From JBBQUN01 sp963698395 (GTDB lineage: Bacteria > Actinomycetota > Acidimicrobiia > Acidimicrobiales > SZUA-35), in NCBI GenBank assembly GCA_963698395.1, contig CAVOQQ010000001.1, positions 124,001-188,000 of the forward strand: 64,000 nt of DNA, given 5' to 3'. A program made the position numbers and the translations under genes. How positions within the stretch are numbered: the first letter of the stretch is position 1; the number at the start of each line of letters is the position of its first letter. The notes beneath the pieces are model-generated. The model ran no database searches. It worked only from the letters and a program-made list of their open reading frames with translations, and had not been told where the DNA came from. Of this stretch, positions 7,590 through 15,329 are shown piece by piece.

Positions 7590-8636
7590 CTAGAGCGCAG
7601 CGGTGTCGCGGACCTCCCACTCGAAGAGTGGGTCACCCAGATCGAGGCGCTGGTGCACGACGAGGTGCTTGTTCTCCATGGCGGCGAGTCCTTCCCAGAG
7701 CGAGTTCCAGCTGTCGAAGACTGCGGGGTGGACCGTCGTCGGGTCGAAGACGCGCCATTCGGCCAGACGAATTCGCGGGTTCGGCCCAGTGGCGTCGACC
7801 TCGCAGTGGTGGCTGTGTCCGGCCAACAGGAGCGCCAGTCGCTGCTCGAACGGTCCGACTTCCCCGGTCATGCTCATGATGCGTTCGTGGAACTGCATCG
7901 CGACCTGGTGCCCGACCACCGTGGCCACGCTTCGGGTGTCTGCCGGGCCGAGCACCTCGGTCATGGCCGGGAGGATCGTGTGGATGTAGTTCATGGCGTA
8001 ATTGCGCTCGACCTTGGCCAACCGCACCTGGTCCCACGTCGGGATCGGTAGTGGTTCGGCCGGGCCAGGCGGACGTTCTCCCGGTCGATACCGAACCCGG
8101 TCCTCGGCTGCCAGGGGTTCGGATTCCTCGATGTAGTAGCCAACCAGGCCGGCCTGGCCGTCGGTCGTCTGTGAGGTGGCGACGAATCCGAGACGATCGT
8201 TGTCGAGCGAAACGCCGTTGTGTCCGTGCCAGCCTCGCAGCATGGCCCGGCTCAGCTCGGTGGGGATGCCGCAGACCGCCGTCCCGTCGAAGATCCATCG
8301 CGGCGGCAGATATCGCACCCACGATTTGGTTTCGGACTCGGGGATCCACTCGACACCGACGCCGCCGAGTGCGTTGGACAGCACGTGGTATTTGGCGCAG
8401 GCGACGGCGTCGGGTTCGTTGGTGAGGCCAAGCTTCACCAACCCGGGTCGGAACGCTTCGAGGTGCTGATTGCGGAACGTGCGGAACACGACGTCGGCAG
8501 CAGGGGAGGTGCCCAGTCGGGTGACCATGCCGAGGAGGAGTCCGGTCAGGTATCGGTGGTAGAGCTCGGCGAGTGCGGCCCATGCGTTGGCTTCGCTGCC
8601 CAGCCCGGACGTCCCGTCGTCGATCTTCGTCTCCAT
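7590..8636 (-). CDS. Conserved protein of unknown function (348 residues)
   Basis: I do not recognise the family. The start is the ATG at 8636, preceded by GGAGG about 9 bases upstream. The frame is open further up to 9464, but that part is made of unrelated remnants. The protein is soluble, with no signal peptide or membrane span. It has an N-terminal helical part (AWAALAELYHRYLTGLLLGM), a tryptophan- and proline-rich middle (VRYLPPRWIFDGTAVCG, GWHGHNGVSLDNDRLGFV) and a C-terminal half with VVGHQVAMQFHERIM and LLAGHSHHCEVDATG. The histidine-rich segments GHNG and HSHH could bind metal. Composition looks like a real, expressed cytoplasmic protein. Confidence 0.75.
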   Translation of the reverse strand: METKIDDGTSGLGSEANAWAALAELYHRYLTGLLLGMVTRLGTSPAADVVFRTFRNQHLEAFRPGLVKLGLTNEPDAVACAKYHVLSNALGGVGVEWIPESETKSWVRYLPPRWIFDGTAVCGIPTELSRAMLRGWHGHNGVSLDNDRLGFVATSQTTDGQAGLVGYYIEESEPLAAEDRVRYRPGERPPGPAEPLPIPTWDQVRLAKVERNYAMNYIHTILPAMTEVLGPADTRSVATVVGHQVAMQFHERIMSMTGEVGPFEQRLALLLAGHSHHCEVDATGPNPRIRLAEWRVFDPTTVHPAVFDSWNSLWEGLAAMENKHLVVHQRLDLGDPLFEWEVRDTAAL

Positions 8637-8655
8637 CACGCGTTCCTCCGACTCT

Positions 8656-8880
8656 TCATCTACCACCAGCGGTCGCTCGGTGCGAGTCTGCGCGGGTGGC
8701 CAGCGGCAGGGCGAGGGTGAACGTGGCGCCACCACCGGGCGTGGCTCCGACGGTGGCCGTTCCGTGGTGTCGTTCCATGATCTGGTCGGTGAGGGGAGCT
8801 TCGCGGGCCACCTGGAGCATCTCGTTGACGAGCCCGGCGAGGCGTTCGCTCTCGTCGCCGATCCTGCCCATGGCTCGATC
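8656..8880 (-). pseudogene. Sensor histidine kinase remnant with internal deletion
   Basis: The frame reads RIGDESERLAGLVNEMLQVA, the second helix of a HisKA dimerisation domain, directly followed by LTDQIMERHHGTATVGATPG and GGATFTLALPLA, the end of the HATPase domain (G2 box and last strand). The N, G1 and F boxes are missing, so about 80-100 residues have been deleted in frame. The stop is at 8656, 20 bases before the next gene. It cannot be a working kinase. Confidence 0.6.
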
Positions 8881-9009
8881 GGCCGGGTCAGACGGGAGGT
8901 CAGCAGGCACACGACCCCAGCTTCGAGAGCCAAGAGACGCTGTGAGGTAGGACACGGCCTGCGTCGGTGCAACGGCGCCGACGGGCAGCAGCGATCCTCG
9001 CCGCACGCC

Positions 9010-9464
9010 TTGACGGACCCGATCGGTGGTGTGTCGCAGCAGTGCTTGCCCTGCCAGGCCGAACGGCCTTCACGAGCAGCGACGAAAGCGATGACGAGTC
9101 CGGCGATGGGATCGGCCCACCACCAGCCCACGGTGGCATTGGCGCCGAGTCCGACGAGCAGCACGGCCGAGAGCGAGGTGCACAACCAGGTCTGGGCGCT
9201 GTCGGCGACAACGGTCGGCGTGCCCATCGCCGTGCCGGTTCGCTGCTTCGCGATAGCGAGGATGGGCATCACGACGAGCGATGCCGTGGCGAGTGCGATG
9301 CCTGCGAAGGAACTCTGAGGCTCGTGCCGTTGGGCGAGATCGAGCACGGCGTTCGTCGAGACCCAGGCGGCGAGGGCGGCGATGGTGAACCAGGCCAGCA
9401 TGACGGCCCGGTGACGGAGCTTCGTTGTCGGGGTGGAGCGGTCCGGCGTCTCGAGTGCGGTCAT
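9010..9464 (-). pseudogene. Cation diffusion facilitator-like transporter with internal deletion
   Basis: The frame starts at ATG 9464 and reads RHRAVMLAWFTI, as at the start of an actinobacterial CDF-like cation transporter. It then jumps to AALAAWVSTNAVLDLAQRHE, the fourth-span region of intact homologues. The rest is normal: GIALATASLVVMPILAIAKQ, VVADSAQTWLCTSLSAVLLV, WWADPIAGLVIAFVAAREG and the terminal CCDTPP. Spans 2-3, with the metal-binding aspartates, are lost (about 60 residues, in frame). The frame then runs on into kinase remnant sequence without a stop of its own. Non-functional as a transporter. Confidence 0.6.
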
Positions 9465-9552
9465 GGCTGGTATCCGTGCGGTGGGTCGAGGTCGAGTCGA
9501 TCAGGTGCCTCGGCGGGGTGGTCGGACCTGTCACGCTGATGGCACAGGTTGC

Positions 9553-10860
9553 TCAGCCCCAGACGTTGTTGCCGGTGACGGCGCGTTCGCGCTTGCGGGA
9601 GAACTGGGCGAGATCGAGCGTCAGACCGGTGTGCCGACAGTGCATGGTGACGGGATTGCGGTCGTGATCGTGACCAGCTTCGCAGGCATCGACGAGCGCC
9701 GCCATCGCCTGACCGACGAGCGGAGCGTTCTTGAACTGATTCCCCGACGTCCCAACGGCCAGGTAGAAGCCATCGAGAGAGGAACGGTCGTAGATGGGAA
9801 CCCAGTCGTCGCTCACGTCGTAGTGGCTGGACAGCCCCGTCGGCTTGCGCGGGATGCTCAGATCGGGGATGCGCCGTGCTGCGCGGTAGACCAGCGCCTC
9901 GAACATCTCGGGATCGGGGAGCAACGAGTCGGCGTCGGGATCATCGATCCACTCGAGGGGATCGCAGTCGGCTTCGATCCCGCCGATGATGTACGAGCCC
10001 CCGGGCTGGGGGCGGTGGTAGGCACCCAGGTCCCCATCGGCGACCACGGTGCCGCCGTCGTCGACGCCGAAGGTCGAGGGAGCGGATGATGACGCGACCG
10101 TCTGGCGCATGGCGCGGGTGGCGATCTTCATGTCGTCGATCACGCCCGCGAGCCCGTTGACGTTCGAGCTCCAGGGTCCTGCGGCGTTGACGACCACGGG
10201 GGCTGCGACGATCTCGGATCCATCGAGTTCGACACCGCTGACTCGGCCGCCTTCGCGGACGATGCCGGTGACGTTCGACCGGAGTCGAACTCGAGTGCCG
10301 TCACGACGGGCGGCATCCATGAGATTCACCGCCGCCAACTGCGGGTCGTCGATGAATCCGGCATCGGGCTGGTAGAGCGCGGCGATCGAGCCGTGGGACG
10401 GGCCGAAGAAGTCGGGGTCGGACGGCAGGCGGGGCGGGTGGTAGCGGCCGGTGTCGATGGCGGGGAACCGTTCGGCGATGGCGTTGCCGTCGAGCATCTC
10501 GTAGGGGACGCCGACCCGTTCGAAGTTGCTTCGAATGTTCGAGAAGTCGTCGTCGGGCGCTCCGATGTGGACCATGCCGATGCGATGGAACCGACAGAGC
10601 GGTCCTTCGATGGGTCCGAGATGGTTGGCCCAGTCGGCCCATTGGTGCATCGCCTCCCACGCCGCAATCACGCCGTCGAGCGTCGAATAGGTGAAGCGGA
10701 TGATCGACGAACTGGCGCTCGTCGAGCCCCCGCCGACGGCGGTGCTCTTGTCGACGACCAGCACCTGTCGGCCGCCCCGTTGCAGCTCCAGTGCGATCGC
10801 CGAGCCGATGACGCCGGCACCGATCACCACGACATCGGGACCCTCGGTCTCCGTGCTCAT
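9553..10860 (-). CDS. FAD-dependent oxidoreductase (DAO family)
   Basis: A 435-residue D-amino-acid oxidase/sarcosine oxidase-like flavoprotein. The N-terminal Rossmann motif DVVVIGAGVIGSAIALELQR binds the ADP part of FAD, followed by VLVVDKSTAVGGGSTSASS. The central VVVNAAGPWSSNVNGLAG and the C-terminal DGFYLAVGTSGNQFKNAPLV are the other FAD contacts of the family. Such enzymes oxidise amines or amino acids in the cytoplasm, releasing imine and H2O2 or passing electrons on. The substrate is not evident. The ATG at 10860 has GGAG upstream; a TTG at 10866 is an alternative. It stands alone, with the DksA/TraR gene upstream on the same strand. Confidence 0.9.
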   Translation of the reverse strand: MSTETEGPDVVVIGAGVIGSAIALELQRGGRQVLVVDKSTAVGGGSTSASSSIIRFTYSTLDGVIAAWEAMHQWADWANHLGPIEGPLCRFHRIGMVHIGAPDDDFSNIRSNFERVGVPYEMLDGNAIAERFPAIDTGRYHPPRLPSDPDFFGPSHGSIAALYQPDAGFIDDPQLAAVNLMDAARRDGTRVRLRSNVTGIVREGGRVSGVELDGSEIVAAPVVVNAAGPWSSNVNGLAGVIDDMKIATRAMRQTVASSSAPSTFGVDDGGTVVADGDLGAYHRPQPGGSYIIGGIEADCDPLEWIDDPDADSLLPDPEMFEALVYRAARRIPDLSIPRKPTGLSSHYDVSDDWVPIYDRSSLDGFYLAVGTSGNQFKNAPLVGQAMAALVDACEAGHDHDRNPVTMHCRHTGLTLDLAQFSRKRERAVTGNNVWG

Positions 10861-10932
10861 GCGCAACTCCTCACTGACGGCACCGACGAATGGTAGTTGC
10901 CACGCCGTGTCGCATCGCCAGGTTCGCTGCCG

Positions 10933-11268
10933 TCAGTCGCTTCCGCTGGCGTGTTCGATGCAGCGACTGGTCGCGGGCAACGCCTCGAGGCGGGCTTCGG
11001 CGATGGCCTGGCCGCAGACCTCGCAGGTGCCGTAGGTCCCCTCGGCGATTCGGGCCAGCGCGAGCTCGACCTTGCTCAGTTTCGAGCGAAAGGTGTCGGC
11101 CAGTGCCAAATTCTCGCCCTGCTCGGAGGCGACTTGCCCGCGATCGGCGAAGTCGTCGTCGAAATCGAGTTCGATCTCGCCGCCCGCAGTGAGCTCGTCG
11201 ATGCGTCGGAGGAGCTCCGCGCGCTCCGCTTCGAAGCGTTTGCGATCTGTTGCGTGATTGTCTGGCAC
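10933..11268 (-). CDS. DksA/TraR family zinc-finger protein
   Basis: A 111-residue protein of the DksA/TraR C4-type superfamily, actinobacterial form. An N-terminal coiled coil (RKRFEAERAELLRRIDEL) with acidic tip residues DFDDDFAD precedes the zinc finger YGTCEVCGQAIAEARLEALP and SRCIEH; the last ligand is histidine, as often seen in this group. DksA-type proteins enter the RNA polymerase secondary channel and modulate initiation. Many actinobacterial members have unknown targets. The frame opens at 11346, but the GTG at 11268 with AGGGTG upstream gives the family-typical length. It is divergent from the EF-G-like gene. Confidence 0.85.
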   Translation of the reverse strand: MPDNHATDRKRFEAERAELLRRIDELTAGGEIELDFDDDFADRGQVASEQGENLALADTFRSKLSKVELALARIAEGTYGTCEVCGQAIAEARLEALPATSRCIEHASGSD

Positions 11269-11469
11269 GGTCGGCACCCTAGCCAGCTGTCGGGCCGACG
11301 TCGCAGCATGGTGCCCGAAGCCGTCCGGGCCTGGCGCGGGTCGCACCGATCACGATCGACGATCACGACCGATGGGTTGTGTCCTTGTTCCCTGGAACGC
11401 CGGCTCGTGTGCGCGTAGCGTCACGGTGTCGGGGCCACCGGGTTCTGGGCATGAGGAGGCACGTCAATC

Positions 11470-13521
11470 GTGAAGTCGGTCAAGAACGTTGCGCTGGTCG
11501 GGCACCACGGCAACGGCAAGACCAGCCTGGTCGAGGCGATGCTGTACCGGGCCGGACTGATCAACCGGATGGGGCACATCGACGCCGGGACCACCGTTGG
11601 TGACGCGGACCCCGAAGAACGCGAGCGGCACCAGACACTGGCGCTGTCGCCGGTGTCGTTCGATTGGGACGGACAGCAGATCACGATCATCGACACACCG
11701 GGCTACCCCGATTTCCTGGGCGACGCGCTCCAGGCGATGCAGGTCGCCGAACTGACCGTCTTCGTGATCGATGCCGTCTCGGGGGTGCACGCCCAGGACG
11801 TGGTCTTGTGGCGCCACGCAGCAGAGGCGGGTCGGCCGCGCATCATCTTCATCAACGGCCTCGACCGTGCCCGGGCGTCGTTCGAATCCACCGTCGCCGG
11901 GGTGCGTGCTGCGTTCGGCGGCCACACCGAACCGCTCGAGTTGCCGATCGGCGAGGGCTCGACCTTTCACGGCATCGCCGACCTGCTCACCGACGACGCC
12001 TTCGTCTACGACTCGGGGCGGGCCGAGAGCGTGGCGATGCCCGCCGACCTGGTCGATGTCGAGCGTGCGGGTCACGACCATCTCGTCGAAGGCATCGTCG
12101 AGGGCGACGACGATGCCCTCGAGCAGTATCTCGATGGCGTCGTGCCGTCGGCGGAGGATCTCGAGCATCTGCTCCACGATGCGGTCGATGCCGGCACGGT
12201 GTTCCCGGTGCTGTGCGGTTCGGCCGTCGGTCCGGTCGGCGTCGACCACCTCCTCGACATCATCGCTCACGTCGGGCCGGCGCCCGGCGATCTCGGGCCG
12301 ACGGTGGTGTTCGCGGGCGAGGTACCGATCGATGTGCCCGTCGACCCCAACGGTGACGCCCTGGCCTACGTGTTCAAGACCCGGGTCGACCAGTTTCTCG
12401 GGCCGGTCTCCTATCTCAAGGTCCTGTCGGGCACGATCCGCACCGACGAGGTGCTCGTCAACAGCCGCAGCAAGGCCCGCGAACGTTGCCGCCAGCTCCT
12501 GACGCTGCAGGGTGCCGACCTCCGGCCCACGTCCGAGGTGGTGGCGGGCTCGATCGTCGCCGTCGCCAAGCTCGGCGACACCCGGACCGGCGACACCCTG
12601 TCGGTGTCCGGGTCACCGGTGGTCGTGCGGGCACCCGACACGCCCGATGCCGTCTACGGCATTGCCGTGCGGGCGGCCACCCCGGCCGATGAGGATCATC
12701 TGGCCACGGGCCTGGCTCGGCTGGTGGCCGAGGATCCGAGTCTTCGGGTCAGCTTCGAGCCACTCACTCGTCAGAGTGTCTTGTCGGGTGGCGGCGAGAC
12801 GCATCTCCGGGTCGCGCTGTCCCGCCTGGCTCGCATGGGCGTCGAGGTCGAGACCGACGAGGTGAAGGTGGCCTACCTCGAGACGCTCTCCGGTCCGGTC
12901 GAGGTCACGGCTCGTCACAAGAAGCAGAGCGGAGGACACGGGCAGTTCGCCGTTGCCACCGTCAGCTTCGAGCCGATCGATCGCGATGCCGGATTCGAAT
13001 TCGAGAGTCGGGTCTCCGGCGGTGCGATTCCCAAGAATCTGATCCCGGCGGTCGGTGCCGGGATCGAAGACGCCATGGTCGACGGCGGGGTCCACGGGTT
13101 CCCGGTCGTCGACATCCGTGCCGTTTGCCTCGATGGCCAGCATCATTCGGTCGACTCCTCGGAACTGGCCTTTCGAACCGCCGGTTCCCTCGCCTTGCGT
13201 TCGGCGATGCGCGAAGCCGGAAGCGACGTGCTCGAACCGGTGAGCGGGCTCCACGTTCAGGTTCCCGATGCGCTGGTGGGCGACGTGCTCGGCGACCTCA
13301 GCGCCCGTCGGGCCAAGGTGCTCGGAACCGGTCCGGCCGACACCCCCGGATTCGCCGAGGTTCGCGCCCTGGTGCCCACCGCCGAGATCGGCGACTACGC
13401 CATCGACCTCCGATCGATGACGTCAGGGGCCGGCGTGTTCCACCGGTCCCACCACGGCTACCAGGTACTTCCCGATGCCTTGGTGGGTGCCATGACGAAG
13501 ACCGAAACGGACCGGTCATGA
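11470..13521 (+). CDS. Elongation factor G-like protein (EF-G2 type)
   Basis: A 683-residue translational GTPase related to EF-G. The G domain shows P-loop GHHGNGKTS (residues 11-19), switch II DTPGYPDF and, at the G4 position, INGLDRAR in place of NKxD. Domains II to V follow: VFKTRVDQFLGPVSYLKVLS, LSGGGETHLRVALSRL, KKQSGGHGQFAVATVSFEP and the C-terminal GAGVFHRSHHGYQVLP. EF-G2 proteins occur beside the housekeeping fusA and often have low or no translocase activity. The altered G4 lysine suggests changed nucleotide affinity. The GTG start at 11470 is the first in frame. The stop overlaps the next gene's ATG (ATGA), so the two are translationally coupled. Confidence 0.92.
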   Translation: MKSVKNVALVGHHGNGKTSLVEAMLYRAGLINRMGHIDAGTTVGDADPEERERHQTLALSPVSFDWDGQQITIIDTPGYPDFLGDALQAMQVAELTVFVIDAVSGVHAQDVVLWRHAAEAGRPRIIFINGLDRARASFESTVAGVRAAFGGHTEPLELPIGEGSTFHGIADLLTDDAFVYDSGRAESVAMPADLVDVERAGHDHLVEGIVEGDDDALEQYLDGVVPSAEDLEHLLHDAVDAGTVFPVLCGSAVGPVGVDHLLDIIAHVGPAPGDLGPTVVFAGEVPIDVPVDPNGDALAYVFKTRVDQFLGPVSYLKVLSGTIRTDEVLVNSRSKARERCRQLLTLQGADLRPTSEVVAGSIVAVAKLGDTRTGDTLSVSGSPVVVRAPDTPDAVYGIAVRAATPADEDHLATGLARLVAEDPSLRVSFEPLTRQSVLSGGGETHLRVALSRLARMGVEVETDEVKVAYLETLSGPVEVTARHKKQSGGHGQFAVATVSFEPIDRDAGFEFESRVSGGAIPKNLIPAVGAGIEDAMVDGGVHGFPVVDIRAVCLDGQHHSVDSSELAFRTAGSLALRSAMREAGSDVLEPVSGLHVQVPDALVGDVLGDLSARRAKVLGTGPADTPGFAEVRALVPTAEIGDYAIDLRSMTSGAGVFHRSHHGYQVLPDALVGAMTKTETDRS

Positions 13522-14252
13522 CCCGAAACGCAACGCCCGGAGCCAAGATGCTCTATCTCATCAAGGCTCGCCCGACGACCACCCATGACGAGCTGGTGGC
13601 GCACTGGTTCGCCAACCACATGCCGGGTGTCATCGCCGGCCAGGCGAGCAGGAAGGCGGCGGGCAAGCGGCACGCCTGGCGCTACCTCGCCACGCTGTTC
13701 GACCCAGACGAGACCGGTAAGCGGGTATGGAACGGCATGGCCCAGCTGTGGTGGGATCAGGCACTGCCGCAACCGAGCGAGCCGCACGGCACCACGCCGA
13801 CCGACTCGTTCCAGGAACGGGCCGAGCCCTACGCCCCATGGGCCACCACCGAACACGTCCTCCTGGCTGGGCCGGCCGAGAAGCTGCCGGTCACGCCGTT
13901 GACCCTGAACGAGCCGTTTCCCACGACCCGCTCGGGGTTCCACAAGGTGACGATCTTGGTTGCGGCCAAGCCCGGTGGCGACCATGACGCCTTCCACACT
14001 CATTGGCTCGACGTACACGCGCCCAACGTGATCGAGGTCATGCAGCGATGCGGCGGTTGGCGCTATGTGTTGTCGCTGAGCAGCGATCCCGCGTCGGCTC
14101 CCTATGCCGGCGCTGCCGAGCTGTACTTCGACGAGGCCGGCGGTTGGGACGCGTTCATCGCCCAGCTGGAGCCTGACGGGATGGAGCAGTGGATGGCAGG
14201 CAATCAGTCGGTGATCATGCCGGCAACGACCGAGATGGTTGGTATTGCCTGA
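13518..14252 (+). CDS. EthD-domain protein, two-repeat form
   Basis: A 244-residue protein with two ferredoxin-like EthD repeats (dimeric alpha/beta barrel fold). Repeat 1 is MLYLIKARPTTTHDELVAHW and ANHMPGVI, near residues 11-45. Repeat 2 is KVTILVAAKPGGDHDAFHTH and WLDVHAPNVIEVM, near residues 145-180. EthD proteins are small cytoplasmic proteins linked to ether and other degradation pathways; biochemical roles are mostly unknown. Its ATG overlaps the stop of the EF-G-like gene by four bases, so it is in the same operon and co-translated, an unexpected pairing with a translation factor. Confidence 0.85.
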   Translation: MTRNATPGAKMLYLIKARPTTTHDELVAHWFANHMPGVIAGQASRKAAGKRHAWRYLATLFDPDETGKRVWNGMAQLWWDQALPQPSEPHGTTPTDSFQERAEPYAPWATTEHVLLAGPAEKLPVTPLTLNEPFPTTRSGFHKVTILVAAKPGGDHDAFHTHWLDVHAPNVIEVMQRCGGWRYVLSLSSDPASAPYAGAAELYFDEAGGWDAFIAQLEPDGMEQWMAGNQSVIMPATTEMVGIA

Positions 14253-14288
14253 GCACACCTGCTTGCACCACCCCGACGGCGGTCGCGT

Positions 14289-15203
14289 TCAGTTGTTGGC
14301 CAACTGTCCGAGTAGCTCGATCGTCGCTTGTGCAGTGGGTGCAGCCAGCGGCACGGCCGCTGCGAAGTCGGTCACGCCGACGTCGGCGAATGCTTCGATC
14401 CCGGCTTCGATGGCGGCGGTGTCACCGAAGACGGCGACATCGGCGGGAAGGCTCGCGCCACCTCGCTCGAGCGTGGCTCGGTACGACGGGATCTCGGCCG
14501 TACATCTCGAACGTTTGGTTGATGGTGTCGCGCCCGGCGTCCCGGTCGTCGGTGAGCAGCACCGGCACCATGGCGATGAACCGCGGAGCCGGCCTGCCGG
14601 CCTTCTCGGCGGCTTCGCTCATGGTCGGGATGGCCACGTCGCGTAGGTAGTCGAGGCCGCCCATCCAGGTGATGGTGCCGTCGGCGAGTCGCCCCGACAG
14701 GCGGAGCATGGCCGGACCCAGCGCCGCGACCAAGACTGGTGGCTTTCGAGCACCGGCCACCGAGACCTGGGCCTGGACCTGGTATTCCTCGCCCTCGTGC
14801 TTCGACGAGCTCGCCTGGCGAGCAAACCATCGAGAATGGTCAGGTAGTCACGGGTGTGTGGGATCGGCCTCGAGTAGTCGAGACCCGAGGCTGTTCTCGA
14901 TGACGAACTTGTGACTGAGGCCGATGCCCAGAGCCAGCCGGTTGTCGGTGGCATCCTGCACGGTCAACGCCTGCTGTGCCATGACGATGGGGTGCCGGGA
15001 TAGGTGGGAACGACGGCGGTACCCAACTCGATGGTCGAAGTGTCTCGCCCGGCCAGCGCCAAGGTCATCAGGGCATCGACGGTGCCGACCTGGGGCAGCC
15101 AGACCGAGGCAAAGCCCGCCGCTTCGGCGGCAACCGCCCGCTCGACGAGTCCGGCGACACCGGTCGGATCTCCGGGCATCGACAACATCGTTCCGATTCG
15201 CAT
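14289..15203 (-). pseudogene. LLM-class F420-dependent oxidoreductase with several frameshifts
   Basis: Pieces of one luciferase-like (TIGR03564-type) oxidoreductase follow in order but in different frames: MRIGTMLSMPGDPTGVAGLV and SVWLPQVGTVDALMTLALAG from ATG 15203; then MAQQALTVQDATDNRLALGI with GLSHKFVIE; then TRDYLTILDGLLA; then PPVLVAALGPAMLRLSGRLA and DGTITWMGGLDYL; and finally DVAVFGDTAAIEAGIEAFAD with the stop at 14289. Taken together they give nearly full family length, about 300 residues, so only small indels (at least three) break it. It could be a recent pseudogene or an assembly artefact. Intact members reduce or oxidise substrates with coenzyme F420. Confidence 0.75.
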
Positions 15204-15329
15204 GCCGCCAACCTAGTGCCTGGTCATGTACCCCTCGGCCTGCGGCACGCAGACGACGGATCGAGCGACGCCACCTCGGTCGCAGGGAGCCGCCCCGAGT
15301 CGTGCGCTGGCGGTGGGCAGCGGCCATCC

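Noticed and set aside
7590..9464. Single 624-residue fusion protein
   Set aside because: The frame happens to stay open through a transporter remnant and a shifted kinase remnant. Only the part from ATG 8636 has a ribosome site and consistent composition, so it is split into separate entries.
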